Part shown: piece after piece, positions 24,631 through 36,945 of the stretch | How positions within the stretch are numbered: the stretch's first letter is position 1 | Layout of the letters: every line of letters starts with the position of its first letter | NCBI GenBank assembly: GCA_036877525.1 | Contig: JAZGTH010000007.1 | Location: 1,785,501-1,849,500 of the forward strand | Direction of reading: 5' to 3' | DNA from: Chromobotia macracanthus | Lineage: Eukaryota; Chordata; Actinopteri; Cypriniformes; Botiidae | Length of the DNA stretch: 64,000 nt | Made by a program: the position numbers and the translations under genes | Notes under the pieces: model-generated | The model's input: only the letters and a program-made list of their open reading frames with translations | The model's database searches: none | What the model was told of the DNA's origin: nothing

Positions 24631-25810
24631 CTGCGGAGGATTTGCATAGATTAGGCACACATCAGCACAATTCACACGTCGCTATATGATTTGTTGGGTC
24701 TAGCCTTTATGAAGTTATTCTTTAACAAGTAACTTTAGAATGCAAGTATAGCTTAACTCGAAGGCTCAGCTAGCTAAAACAGATGGTTTTGACTCTGAAG
24801 TTCTGTGTGGATGAGCCACATTTGAAGAACTGTAAAATACCTGAGACTGCACATCAATTGAACTCTATTAAAGCATCAGCATGTGATTTTGCTCGCAACC
24901 ATACACAAACAAACTCCACATTGTTGTGGGGCACGGCTAGCCTCTCCAGACATGCCTACCCTACCTTTAACATAGTACACAAATGCAGACATTTTGTGCA
25001 AATTCAAAAATGTAAAATTTTGTGATCATTTCGTCTCAGAGAAACAGAAAGAAACATACACAAAGTAAAGAATATAAAAATTGTGGATGAAGACTACACA
25101 AACACCATGCAAGCGTTCAGTAAAGCAATTTTAGTGACCACATTAATCGTTGAACTGGTAATGTGTAATAGCTACTGTATGCCTCATTACTACAATGCCT
25201 CAGCTCAACACAAAGACAAAATGATTTGAATGAAGTTTCCTGTGTCAGGCCTGTCATAATGGTACAGTACTTAACGTAAGAACCAATACACCATAATAAA
25301 AATCTCTGATCTAATCTTTGCATTCGTGGAAAAGGATGTTGCCTGATCTCTGTAATTTATGCAGATAAACAGGAAAAATGTCATTTCGGTTGGGTAAACT
25401 CTTACCTCTCCGTTGAAGAAGCAGAAGATTGTGGCCACCAACAGTCCCTTAAAAACAAAAACCAGAAATTGAGGTCACTAGTACATCTACATAAACAGCA
25501 ACCTTGCATTATAAACCCAGCTAACAATTTTAGGTTGTAAGAACATTCCCCTAATGTTTACATTAAGTAATAAAAATGTTAGAAACGTTATTGGGAAAGC
25601 TCTAGGAATGTTCAAAATGTCCAGTTTTTAGATGCTGTTTTAAGACCTGTTAGCTGCTAATGTCCTACAACACAACGTAGATCATTTGCAGGCTGGTGTT
25701 GAGTGCTGTTCTCTTTTGTGTTTTGATGCATTTGACAATATAGCTCACTGTAGTGGTTTCATGTAGCTCAGCTGATCTGAGCACAGTGCTAGGTCATCAC
25801 ACACAAACTG

Positions 25811-25845
<35 letters not shown>

Positions 25846-28800
25846 CCGCGAATATTCGCAAGTTGATTTTCTATATTACAGGGTGAAATATATAAATAAA
25901 AAATATATTAATAGTGAAGAAATTAAATCAGATCATTTAATTGAATGAAACATTGTTTCACGTTTTCCTGTAGTTTTTAAACAAGCAAACAGTCACAGAA
26001 ACACAAGCACTAGATTAAGCAAGTTTGTCAGTCTTACCTGATAATGCATTAGGATATGCGTGACGTAGTCGTAGATCTCAGCGGAAATGCGTCCACTAGG
26101 TTTATATGGGAGGAAAACATATTGAATGCCCAGGAGTGGAACCAGAATAAGGGTGGCCCGCACGGCTTTCATATACAGACTGGATTCGGCCTGATGCGTT
26201 ACTTTCAGTTTGGTGATGAGGACTCGTACGATGTTCAGCAGAAAGAACAAGTTCACCTGAAAAGACAGGCTAGATGAGCGGCAAGTGAGAAAACCCAGTA
26301 AAAAGCTTTCCAGCTGGTGGGCAGATGTTGGAAGAGAGTTTTTTTGGATATTTAGGTAACATCATTTAAACTCTGTACTACTGAGGCAAACACCCCAAAC
26401 CCTCTGAAAGTAATTTGCACAAACATTTCATTTTCTGTTGAGCAAAAAAACAGGGTGTCTTACCAACAGTGCTGCACAGATAGGGCCATGAATAATGTAT
26501 AGCAGAGACGTATTTGAGCTGATCCAACAGCTGTGGATTAGAAGGGCACAGGATTAGCCAAACATCTGATACAGATCCTCTAAACAAGGGTATTATTTTA
26601 ATATTAATTACTTTAATTCATGTGCATTTCCATATTTTGTAGCATAGCTTGAGAAACAAAAATGACAACTCATCAAGCTACGAGATTCCTATAGTAGCAT
26701 CATTATTACACATTTAATCTAGTGAAGGTAAATTATACTCAGGTGTACTCACTTATCATTGTAGTAATAACTTCTGGCTATGGCATGTATTGTAGCTGGT
26801 ATAAGTGGGAAACCTGTTAATAAAAAGTTAGACGTTATGCCTCTGCATAAAGATAAACACTACATAAAAATAAACAACGAATGCTTATAAAATGCATTAA
26901 TCAATCTTGACCAGGACACTCCTGTAAAAGAGATCCCACAAAGGCTTTTCTCCTGGTTAAAGGGTATAAATAAATCATGTAGTAGCAAACTCACCCCATC
27001 CGAGGAGGTTGTACCACATCAAATGCTGCTTCTCAGCAAACACGGCCACGACAATAAGTGTGTGCAGATAAATGCCCTCACACAGCATCCAGAAGTAGTT
27101 ACAGCCAAAGATGTACAGATGGATAAACTGTGACACTTTGCAGCTGATCTAAACAAACACACCGCCAACAGTTACGGACTGTCAGAACAGCAGATTGATG
27201 AGGTGTGCATTTCATGTCATGTTGAGGCCCTCTTGGAAGTTTGTTATGGCCCCCCAGTGGGCCCTAGCCTCCTAGTTAAGAAACACTGCTTTAAATCACT
27301 GTCAATACAAGCTACTCACTGGATTTTGCTGGACTAGCTCTTGGTTGTTTGCCACTGCTGTTAACCAAATGATGGTGATGATGGAGTTTAATACAAAGGA
27401 AAAGAAGAGGTTTTTGTGCAGTGTTATTCTCTGGCAGCTCAAACTCCTGCAGGAAAGCAAAAGAACCAGAAACGATTGTGAGGCAGATGAAAAATACTTG
27501 GAGACAGAATACACTAGTTTTAAGAGAACTGCACTTACTTAAAATGGAAAAAAATTGCAAGTGAGATTAACAAAGATGTCAGGGAGAGTCCATGACCTAT
27601 TAATGCCAAGTAGAACAAGTTCATTGCGGTCTGCAAGACAACAAACAGAATCATGGCTTATTTGTATCACCAGCCCATTTAAATTTGTGTTCATCTTCAA
27701 ATCAAGCCACGGCAGTATTTATGTTCATACCCTTTGTCCCTTATGAGTGTGCTGATTACATCTGGTGAAATTTGTCCATGTTCTGTTGCTCTCAGGGTGC
27801 AGGAACCAGTGTCCACTTTCTGTGCATATTTTGATGACCATCTCTGCATGGAAAACAATAGAAGACTTATGCTAAATGCTTAAGAGACGAACCAAACAGT
27901 GGCTGTCACTTATGAAGCATGCATACACAAATGCGATCATTTTTGATGCTTTTGTAATGTCATGATTCATCTAAAGTTTGTACTTACTGTTTTTTTGTAC
28001 TTATACGTAGAAAACGTACAAAATTATATTTATAAGAATGTTTAAAATGATTACTGAATGACTCTAAATGGCTTAGTTATTAGTTATTTTTTATTTCTAG
28101 GCACGTTCCAAAAATACTGTCAGGAATGACTAGTCTGATAAACTAGTCATTTCTTTGATAATGTTAGATAAACATGCCAAATGTCTTTACTGCAAAAATC
28201 AATTTCACTTGTCTCCCCGTTTTATTCGCTTCTACCGAAAGGCTTTTCTCTTCAGACTGATGAAAACTGAAAAATCCCCATCTAGCTTAATATTCAAACA
28301 CATTCACACCTCTAACTCAACTTCCTGCAGGCCAGAAAATATTTACTCATCAATTATTTAAAAGCCATTTATCCTTTTACGTTGACAGTGAGGAAGATAA
28401 TGGAGTGGGGAAAAATCATAAACATTTCATGAAGAGTGTGAAAGGCCATCATGTGGAAAACGCTCAGATTGAACCTTATACAGGAGAACAGAACCTAATA
28501 TTCACCAGTAGGGTCAAAGTCCTGGAAATAGTCCGGACAGTGTTGCTCGGATGTGACCCCAGCCTCCGTGTCCTCCCAGCACAACCATCCATCCCAGGTC
28601 CTGTTGCATACCGGACCAGCTAGAGTTCAAATAAAACCAACACGTTTAATTGTTTCTCCTGTCACTCATCTGGACCATGCTGAAAAGCACGGTTGTTCTT
28701 TACTGAATGAATCTGAGTTACCTGAGACATTCTCTGTTCTTGCTTTACTAATAAGACAGGATGACAAAAGCTAATGTCACGTGAGTGGATACTGAACATT

Positions 28801-29551
28801 TTATTGGGGTTGTATTAATGTTTCAGTCATTGAACGTGACACATTTGTAAAAAGCAGATTATTTAGCTCTTAAAGCTGCTGCCTTGGCACGTCTACATTA
28901 GCTCCAGAAATGGTGATTGTTTCCCAAGCACTCAGATTTTCAGTCAAGCAGGTAGCCCCGCCCCACCACTAATGGTTCTGCCATTGGTTAGAACCACTGT
29001 TCCAGGACCAATAGAAAAGGTGTTTGTCCATCCTGATAATAATGTAATGTACTCTTAGGCGTTTACCTTTTCTGTCTTGAGTGTTGTCCTTCATGATCTT
29101 CTGGTAGCATTCAAACTGTGCCGTCACAATCTTCTTTCTGGTAACACCAATGTCATGGTAGACGTTATAAGGATGTTGCTGCTGGCTTTCATTAAGCTCG
29201 GGACTGGCTAGAACAATGAGCTACATACAGCAGAGACATTAAGAAAGTTACGTCTTTTCACCGTCTGGAGAATGTGAAAAAAGCTTTTCAAGGAATAAAT
29301 GATAAGAAATATCTGAAAATGGGACTATAAATGCTTGATTTAAACCATCTAAATTCAGCTTTTAAAATTGATGAGCATCATATATTCAAATGAAACTTAA
29401 ATGTTAAATATTTTAAAGGTACAATAACATCATAAATGTTTAGAATCAATGTGTTGTGGCAAATATGCCAATGCAGGGTTCGTGTTTTATTCACCTCTGT
29501 GACAAACCCCAGCAGAAACACACAAATCATCCAGCAGCTTCTCATCTTCAT
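24418..29551 (-). CDS. calcrl: calcitonin receptor-like receptor, whole coding gene
   Basis: Class B (secretin-family) GPCR. It pairs with RAMPs at the plasma membrane to bind CGRP and adrenomedullin and raises cAMP. The coding join on the minus strand is 29551-29495, 29220-29067, 28619-28506, 27843-27731, 27630-27539, 27446-27320, 27148-26995, 26813-26753, 26530-26464, 26256-26038, 25447-25406 and 24630-24418. That makes 1413 nt and 470 aa, close to the about 460 aa usual for vertebrates. Every junction is GT-AG and every phase matches. Layout: signal peptide, six-Cys hormone-binding domain with WDGW and NRTW motifs (about residues 30-145), TM1 at about 150, TM7 about 376-398, then a roughly 75-residue tail ending in a SEHLNGK-like block and KPENPFA. 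N-glycosylation sequons lie at NES, NRT (twice) and NFT. Whether it is the a or b fish paralogue cannot be told without a tree. Confidence 0.96.
25406..25447 (-). CDS. calcrl: calcrl exon, end of TM7 (42-nt class B exon)
   Basis: Fourteen codons, GLLVATIFCFFNGE, phase 0 at both sides. A 42-nt exon here is a hallmark of secretin-family receptors. Skipping it in frame would remove half of TM7. Confidence 0.96.
25516..25655. mobile_element. truncated family-A MITE in calcrl intron
   Basis: It starts CCCAGCTAACAATTTTAGG and diverges after 'gatgctgttttaag'; the second inverted end is missing. It lies just upstream (transcript sense) of the 42-nt exon. Confidence 0.6.
25816..25845. repeat. (TA)n microsatellite in calcrl intron
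   Basis: Uninterrupted TA run by direct reading. Confidence 0.95.
26038..26256 (-). CDS. calcrl: calcrl exon, TM5 end to TM7 start
   Basis: 219 nt, phase 0, residues 314-386. It holds the end of TM5 (VNLFFLLNIVRVL), the third intracellular loop with TKLKVTHQAES (G-protein contact), TM6 with the PLLG motif, the third extracellular loop and the start of TM7 (YDYVTHILMHYQ). Confidence 0.96.
26464..26530 (-). CDS. calcrl: calcrl exon, ECL2 and TM5
   Basis: 67 nt. It begins with the last base of the Asn codon of YYYNDNCWIS, so the ECL2 cysteine that pairs with TM3 is here, and it ends in HGPICAALL of TM5. Confidence 0.95.
26753..26813 (-). CDS. calcrl: calcrl exon, TM4
   Basis: 61 nt. It encodes GFPLIPATIHAIARSYYYND. 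TM4 of class B receptors starts with the preceding LLGWG. Donor AA/gtgagt, acceptor aacag. Confidence 0.95.
26995..27148 (-). CDS. calcrl: calcrl exon, TM3 and ICL2
   Basis: 154 nt. It starts ISCKVSQFIHLY (TM3 cysteine of the conserved disulfide) and continues NYFWMLCEGIYLHTLIVVAV and EKQHLMWY. The N-Y-F-W-M-L-x-E-G-x-Y-L-H string is a class B GPCR signature. Confidence 0.96.
27320..27446 (-). CDS. calcrl: calcrl exon, ICL1, TM2 and ECL1
   Basis: 127 nt. It encodes SLSCQRITLHKNLFFSF, then a hydrophobic TM2 with two ITIIW-type blocks, and ECL1 TAVANNQELVQQNP. It matches the RITLHKNLF motif shared by CALCR and CALCRL. Confidence 0.95.
27539..27630 (-). CDS. calcrl: calcrl exon, TM1
   Basis: 92 nt, phase 0 at its start. 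It encodes TAMNLFYLALIGHGLSLTSL followed by a hydrophobic run to FFHF. The splice-straddling Lys codon (AA/G) joins the next exon. Confidence 0.95.
27731..27843 (-). CDS. calcrl: calcrl exon, end of hormone-binding domain
   Basis: 113 nt. It carries two of the six ectodomain cysteines (KICTESG, TRCNQH) and SNRTWTNFT with two N-glycosylation sequons, as in mammalian CALCRL. The split Glu codon G/AG joins exactly to the preceding exon. Confidence 0.95.
28506..28619 (-). CDS. calcrl: calcrl exon, core of hormone-binding domain
   Basis: 114 nt, 38 codons across both split junctions. It encodes VCNRTWDGWLCWEDTEAG and CPDYFQDFDPT. The W-D-G-W-x-C-W string and CPDYF are the class B ectodomain signature. 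I recovered this exon from splice and family pattern. Its donor is ACTG/gtgaat. Confidence 0.95.
29067..29220 (-). CDS. calcrl: calcrl exon, N-terminal ectodomain
   Basis: 154 nt. It encodes LIVLASPELNESQQQHPYNV through GVTRKKIVTAQFECYQKI. The ECYQKIM segment holds the first ectodomain cysteine on the N-terminal helix that touches RAMP in known structures. The NES sequon is extra relative to the human sites I recall. The region before the helix is low in similarity. Confidence 0.93.
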
Positions 29552-29581
29552 CTCTGCCGTTTCCAATGATCCACTATTGAT
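29495..29581 (-). CDS. calcrl: calcrl first coding exon (signal peptide)
   Basis: Translation starts at 29551 (ATG), giving MKMRSCWMICVFLLGFVTE, a basic start plus hydrophobic core typical of a signal peptide. A second ATG two codons on (29545) could also serve. Thirty nucleotides of 5' leader follow an acceptor (tctttgcag) that ends at 29582. The frame upstream within the exon has no ATG, which fixes the start. Confidence 0.9.
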
Positions 29582-30173
29582 CTGCAAAGAAATTCAAGTC
29601 AATAAATGCAGCAACTGTGCTTGCTTTATTACCAGCCCGTTATAAATGGACACTTGCACTCCCCACACACATCCGTGCATTTATAGCCACACACACTCAG
29701 GAACTGAAACACATAATATTTTAGGACAAATGACCTTCATTGTCTTCATTCATCATAACACATGCAAGAACTGTAGAATGATATTGCTGGATAATAGAGA
29801 CAATGTATGTATTTATATATTTTCCCATGGCAAGATGAATGTAAATGTAAAATAAACAAGTAAAATTATCTAGTTTGAAGTAATCATATTTATATATCTA
29901 TATATAAATATTTAAAATATATTGCAAATATTTAAGATATATACAAGATATTTTTAAAGTTGTCCACAGTCATGTGTGCACTTTAATCTATATTGTCTAG
30001 CTTCCTCAATTCCCAGAGGAGAATGTTTTAATGTATGAGGAACCGCGTGAGCTCTTACAGCACACTTTTCTGATGACAAAACAGATCTACTGAAGATAAT
30101 AAAATCATATCTCATCAGAAATATAAATTATGCAAACTCATATCACTTCTCTGATGTGACCGAACAACATTAC

Positions 30174-30265
30174 CTCGGCAGCTCAGGTGGAGGGTTTGGA
30201 ATATATTCACGTCTGTTTGGACTTGTACTGTCACACTCTTGTTGGGATGTTGTTGGGGGCTTGTA
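30174..30265 (-). other. calcrl: likely non-coding leader exon of calcrl
   Basis: The minus strand has a good acceptor (ttctaatttgcag) ending at 30266 and a good donor (GCCGAG/gtaatg). The 92-nt segment between them contains no ATG. It lies 0.6 kb upstream of the first coding exon, which itself begins with an acceptor, so at least one upstream leader exon is required. Mammalian CALCRL also has several leader exons. Not proven to be spliced in. Confidence 0.45.
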
Positions 30266-30687
30266 CTGCAAATTAGAAACAGATGGGAAACACAGTACAG
30301 CATATAATGAAACTGCACTGAAAGATCTGTTCGTTACTGCGTCATTGACTGTGTAGCTGAAATAACACTGTGTTTACTTTTCCATTTGAGGGAATAAACA
30401 CGCAGGTTACTAGCAGTGAGTGTTTGCGAGCTGTTCTGCAGTCTTCTCATATCTGCTTGCTGTCATCCTCTGCTGAAATCTGCAAATCTGAAATCTGAGC
30501 AAACAGAGGTTTTATCTTGCTGATACAGCAACTGAATACAAGCACATGGGAGGAAATTATGGAGGGTCATTTTGGTCGGTACTTAAGGAGCGGGTTAGTT
30601 TCGTTTGTGCTATTTTAATAACAGTTGGTTTTTGTACACATGCATTGCACTGTTATCCTAACCAGCTGAGTTTCCAACAAGCACCTT

Positions 30688-30955
30688 CCCAGCTAACAAA
30701 TTTAGGCTGCAAGAACATTTCCCTAAAGTTTCCATTAAGTAACAAACATGTTCTAGGAACATTCAAAACATTTTTTCAGTTATGTTTTTTAGATGTTATA
30801 TTAATGTTACTTTTGGTTGAGAATGTCATTCAAACTTTTTAAATTCTGTAACATTTAAAATGTTTCACTAACAACTTAAGAATAACTTTTCTGATATATG
30901 ACATATAACGTTAAAAAAAGGTTCTACTAATGTTACTGCAAGAATGATTTAAAAT
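30688..30955. mobile_element. family-A MITE in calcrl leader intron
   Basis: It begins CCCAGCTAACAAATTTAGGC and shows 'aagaacatttccctaa' and 'tccattaagtaacaaa' words shared with the 33.62-kb copy. Confidence 0.65.
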
Positions 30956-32744
30956 GAAACCACAGAATGAAATCAGATTCTTTTCCTAGAAATGACAACA
31001 GGTGTGTTAGCAGCAGACATTCCCAGCTGTAACCTGCCTCCTGATTCACATGTAGCAACCCCACAGCCACAGGTGCTACTCGCTGCTCTTACACACTATT
31101 TCTCACTTTTTGTTTTGTCAGGGCAGTTTCACTCATGAACTTAGTTTCACTCATGTGGTTTCGCCTCTGGGTGGGCTGCAGCTGCTGTGCATTAGCCAAA
31201 CATAAGAGTGACGCTAATGCTGGTTTACAGCTTGCCTTGGGCACAAACAGATGTGAAGCTTCACAATCACAATCAAGTCACGCAGATGCTGGAGAACATG
31301 GCTGGTGGTGATGTGAGCTGGTATTGTGGGTTGTGTAGTGCTGGCAGGTTGTGCAAAAGCTGGAGTGGGTGGATATTAGCATGAGAACGTTCTGCTCACT
31401 TCACGCCCCTGCCGATGCGGTTCTGATTTTGTTTAAGAGCCCAACATATGGCGGTGACCCAATGTGGCAACATCTCTGTTTACTGCACAGAAGTAAACAA
31501 AAACAGCCTTAGAAATCAAACATCAATACATACAATAGCACCAGGAACTGTAAAGGCCAAACATGCAAAACCATTTTTAACAATTTTGTTCATGGTTTTC
31601 GAGGATAAAAGCAATCTGTCTCAAGGTGTTGGCAGCTTTCTAGCAAGTCACAGATGAATCTGTGCTGAGATACTGAACAGACACATTTGACGTCATTGGC
31701 CTTTGACGTTAGTCATCACCAAAAGATATTAAAAGTTTTCATCCACCTTTTTAAAAGAAAGGCCTATGTATGTTGCTATCCTAACCATGCATGGATTTTT
31801 GCTTAACTGCATTTTATTTTGCACTGTTTATAACATAGTTTTTCTCAGAGTCTCCGACTCTGTCCTAACAAACCAGTGACCCATTTTTCAAAGCTGCAAT
31901 TCATAACTTTTGCATCTCTGTTGCCATCTTTGAACATTGAGGGGTTTTAACCATCACAAACCAGCATTAAAATACTGCAGACACTCAAGCACTTTATATG
32001 TGTTGTTGTTCGGTAGTATAAGCTCATTTCAGTATCTCACTATAATAATACTTTCAACAACAGCAGCGGCAGTAATAATTTCAGTAGATGGATTATGTAA
32101 ACGTGAACGTCAGGTTCTTCTAGATCTCTGCGTAATATAACAAAAACTGGTTATGAAATCATCCATTGTAACAGACTCAACTTAGATAAAATTAGTCAAA
32201 CCGAACAGGCATGAATGTTCTGTTCAGACTTACTTCAGTAAAAGAGACAATGCTTGTCATCCCAGCATCTGTTAAATCAGGACACCAAACTGCTGATACG
32301 AAACACAGCAACTACCTGGACGAATCTGCTGCTGAATGTTGATGCTCAATGAGATAATCAGATCTACTCTGTCCTGCTCCAGCCAGTACAGCTGAACATG
32401 TGATACCAGAGGGATTGCCATTACGATATCCTCCAGTGTGGCTACTGATACAAACAGATACACACACAGCCCAGAGAGAACAAAAATAAAACCTGGTGGC
32501 CGAGCCAGTCATATAGTTTTTCAAAATACACATTAAATATTAAGCCATCACACGCCGCTACAAAATAACACCTGCAGAGTAAAAAATATTTTCTGGTATT
32601 CCTGCGTATTTCTTAAACTATAATTAATTCTGGAATACCATTTCTGTAGATTTGCAGACACTTGAATAACCCTGTGTGCAGACGCATGTTTTCATAGACA
32701 ATGTAAAATGCTGTAACAGTATATTCCCTAATAGTATGTACCCT
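30956..32744. other. calcrl leader intron, no further exon seen
   Basis: A fragment of a family-B MITE end ('aaagctgcaattcataac') lies at about 31890. No other supported feature. Confidence 0.35.
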
Positions 32745-33028
32745 AACCCCAACAGGGAATGTTCTCAGAATGTAGGCTAACATTCTCTAAAAGTTATGTA
32801 GCATATATCAAAAACATTATTCTTAAGTTCATGGAATATTTAAAAAATGTTACAGTAATAAAAAAAGTTTGAAAAACATTCTTATAACCAAGCAAAAATG
32901 TTAATACAACTTCTAAAAACTGGATGTTTTAAACATTCCCAGAACATTTAAAATAACATTTTTAATGTTTTTGTTACTTAATGGAAACGTCGAGGAAACA
33001 TTCTTACAACCTACAATTGGTAGCTAGG
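32745..33028. mobile_element. near-complete family-A MITE, about 284 bp
   Basis: It runs from 'ccccaacagggaatgttctc' to 'cattcttacaacctacaatt' and 'ggtagctagg'. Both terminal regions are recognisable as inverted relatives of the 66-bp copy at 51.06 kb. Confidence 0.65.
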
Positions 33029-33620
33029 TTGTAACTTTAAGTGTTTATCTGATACATTATGGTAAAAGGTTTCTTATTTTACAGGTCATTTATCATTCTA
33101 AGCAGGTATCAAAGATACTAAGATACAAGATAAGGCCAAGATAACACTCTTGCTGTTCCATGAAGAAAGCATTCTAGTTAAGGAAACATGCACATATTCT
33201 GATTTTAAATGTTCTTCAGGAACAGGCTGGTTTCTGTAAATAATGAAAATTATTAATAAGGTCTTCTGTCCTTTCACATGACTCTGGAGCACATCTTCAC
33301 ATGTAAGACATTATGAGTTTCTCAGGCCACAGAAACAGGAACCACTACTCTCTTGTGATTCTGTTCCTAGCAACAGACATTAATTTCAGTCAGCCTCATG
33401 TGTCCACCTCACTGCTTGGAAAATTTACCAAACATGTTAATACAGTTACAATAATTCTCTTAGAAATAAACATTCTGCCATTGTGTTTATCCAACCCTGT
33501 ATGATTATTTCATTTCATGTTCAGAAGTATCTTCAGGAGGATTTTCATACAATGAAAGTGAATGATGACCGCGGGCTGCCACGCTCTTAAAAGAAGTGCT
33601 ATCAGAAGGCTCAAAATATA

Positions 33621-33796
33621 CCCAGCTAACAATTTTAGGTTGTAAGAACATTTTCCTAATGTTTCCATTAAGTAATAAAACATTATTTTAGAAGTTCTAG
33701 GAATGTTCAAAACGTTTAATAACTTTCAGGAAACTTTTACATTAGACAACTTTAACATTAGCCAATGTTCTGAGAATTGAATGAGTTATCTGGGTA
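33621..33796. mobile_element. family-A MITE, about 176 bp
   Basis: Left end CCCAGCTAACAATTTTAGG; right end 'gttatctggg'. Internal words are shared with the other copies. Confidence 0.65.
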
Positions 33797-36446
33797 GTAC
33801 ATGGATTACTTTGTGCTGCTTGGCCTGGTCACCATCTACTTTTATTGTATGGTAGAACGGTCATAAATATAAATAAATAATGACAGTTTTTTCTGTTTTC
33901 ATTTTTGGACTGAACAATTCCTGTAACTATTCCTCTATTTAGAGTTAGACAGCTGGGACATGGCTCGAAGGGGCACTTGGGAAATTGTGTTAATGGCTCC
34001 AAAGACATCCTGCTAAGTACAGACAGCCAGTTCCATGTCTAGAGCTTGAGACCACTTCTTCTGCAGACCATGAACCCACAATCACAACAGAGCTCTGCTC
34101 CACGGGCCACGGGTCTGTGCTCCTCAAATTCCTCAGAGCAAAATTAAACCAAGAAAATTAAGCCTGATCAAATTCACCCCTATTTTTATCCATGCAGCCT
34201 TCTCTTCAGACCAGAGAAGGCATGTGAAAGGTCCTGAATTTGAACTGCAGGACACTTGTTTCTAAGAGAGAGGGAGAAACACTAATGGGTTAGCATGTGA
34301 GGCCACCGTCCAATGAGTTCTGCAACTTTTAGTAAGCCCTGAGTGGTGTAGACAAAAGCAAAAAAACTACAGTGGGGTGGATTAGTGTTCAAGAGGATTT
34401 TGTGCGCCTGAAGCATTCTATGATAAATTAATCTGTTTTAAAGGAAGTGTTTTGCAGACACATGACAACCCAAGAGTGACCCATTTGGAAGTGGGTGGGC
34501 TTAAATTCTAAAATCCCAGGTCTCTCTAGGGCCAATAAAAACAAAAGGCAGTTTGTTTAGTTTATATCAGCTTGAAACATGCACATTATCAAAATCTTTC
34601 CACTATCAACCCACACAGTTGAAGTCCTTCATCTCTCAGTTCCTTTCTATAAATAATTCACCCTGTGCCATCAACAACATTTATAGCCGTGATTAATTAT
34701 AGTGCGGGACAATATGGAAGTCAAAATCTATAGGGATATTCCATATGGCTGTTGTAGATGGGCCATATATGGGTTTTTATCCAAAGAACAGGGTGGCAAT
34801 GGCATATATACAGTCAGTGGAGTCCAAAAGTTTAAAGTCTAAAACTTTACATCCAGGTCTGAATTAGATCCTAGATTTTCAAATCTTTTCCCCCGTACTG
34901 TATATACTATAAAATAGTTTAATAAAAGCACATAAGATGAACATGCATTTAAAAACTCAATGCATAATAAAAATGAGAACTTCTGCTGATTGGCTAATCG
35001 GGCACTCTAATGTAGATAATGACTAAATGTGTATAAGCTTCTTCTGTTTCTTCAGGTTTGACTGAGCAATTTTTCTCCATCATCTAATATCTCTTTTTGA
35101 AGGGTTCCAAATGCATTACATAACAGGCCATGCATTAGATAACAGGCAATAAACAGGCTTGCCACTTTACCTCGCATAAAATCTAATGAATCTAAAACTG
35201 AAATTGCCCCATTAGCCTGATGTCACTTTAATGGCTGAAACCAGATTCTGAAACCATGCAATAAAAGACCAGAATAAATGTTCTTTATTACATTAATGGG
35301 AAGCATTTCATCAAGAACTATAACACTGCTGGTAATATGAAATGCATGACATAATGTGTCTTTGGACAAACATTTTGCTGAAAACGCTCATGGATTAACT
35401 TGCGTCCACAAGTTTTATGAAGGCCAACACATGGGCCTATAAGCGTATTGCAAACAAAGATAAACATGCTTTATATCTCCACTGAGGACAGGATAGTGAT
35501 ACCTATATTTACACTGAAGTATTCTGGCATTGTTTACCTCTCTGCATCTTAGTGCGGGGTAAGCCATGGTGATGGCATGCTTACTGAATGCAGTGTCACC
35601 AGGGCAGGAACACAGCTTTGTTCCACTGACATTAAACACTGCGTAAATGCAGCACTCAACTCTGAAAAACACATGCATGCTTTGGGGCTCTCCGCAGAGA
35701 TCCATTTAAAATGCTCCCAAAAGCTAAATCCCTTATTCCCTTTAAAAACATAATCTATTTACTTTGACATGTTTTATGCTAAGAGTAACTGGCATCCTTG
35801 TGATCTAAGGTACACATCTTCTTTAATTAACCTCTCCAGGATCTCCAGAGATAAACAGTCTTTAATAAATCACAAAGCATATGTTTTAAGCGTATGCAGA
35901 CGAATCCCAGCACTATTCGTTATAAAGTTTTGATTATGAAATATTAGACGTTTCCATTTTATGATGCAAAACTGGCTGCCGTGGTTCTAGGAGTGGTCAT
36001 CAGATTGTTCTTATATGCATTTGCTATAATGTTCTGCATGGTTTCTAGTATGTTCTGGCAGTTGCTTAGTGATTGTTTACTATCTCAAAAGAATCTACCC
36101 TACATGTCTTGCACCTCTCTTTAAGTGTAAGTCTATCATATTTAATAGCACACTTCTCAAAAAGCCAGCCCTAACCCCAACCCCAAGTATGCATAACATA
36201 TGCTTGCCTTACCAAGCATCCCTAATAGTTGAGATTAGAGAAGCAAGCAAGAGGGATCAGACAGCATTCTGCATAAAAGATCTGAAGATGATACAGTACT
36301 GGCTGTCAAACAGACACAATGTGTTGTTGCATATCATCAGTCATATCAGACAAATCTCAAGGAGATCATTTTATCCCCCAACAACTTATGTAAGCAGGCA
36401 GCCTAAATCACACAAACTCAAACTGCTGGCTAGTAATTATCACTGT
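33797..36446. other. calcrl leader intron, no exon seen
   Basis: There is a Tc1-like word ('cagtggagtccaaaagttt') near 34815 and a 'ggttctaggagtgg'-type repeat near 35.98-36.07 kb related to one at 58.4 kb. Nothing coding is supported. Confidence 0.35.
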
Positions 36447-36914
36447 TTTCTCTCCTTGAGAAAAGGAAATATTCAACACTATTTTCTCTCCTTGAGAAAA
36501 GGAAATATTAACACTGTTTTCTCTCCTTGAGAAAAGGAAATATTAACACTGTTTTCTCTCCTTGAGAAAAGGAAATATCAACACTATTTTTTCTCCTTGA
36601 GAAAAGGAAATATTAACACTATTTTCTCTCCTTGAGAAAAGGAAATATTAACACTGTTTTCTCTCCTTGAGAAAAGGAAATATTAACACTGTTTTCTCTC
36701 CTTGAGAAAAGGAAATATCAACACTATTTTCTCTCCTTGAGAAAAGGAAATATCAACACTATTTTCTCTCGTTGAGAAAAGGAAATATCAACACTATTTT
36801 CTCTCGTTGAGAAAAGGAAATATCAACACTATTTTCTCTCCTTGAGAAAAGGAAATATCAACACTATTTTCTCCTTTTAAGAAAAAAAAAAAAATTTTTT
36901 TTTTTTTTTTTTTT

Positions 36915-36945
<31 letters not shown>

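Noticed and set aside
26056..26277. 73-codon plus-strand frame
   Set aside because: Antisense shadow of the calcrl TM6 exon.
35415..35705. 96-codon Cys-rich minus-strand frame in the calcrl leader intron
   Set aside because: The cysteine spacing fits no known domain, there is no signal peptide and no splice sites support it.
36069..36530. 153-codon open frame on the plus strand
   Set aside because: It runs into the hairpin minisatellite, whose repeats make up its C-terminus; no family similarity.
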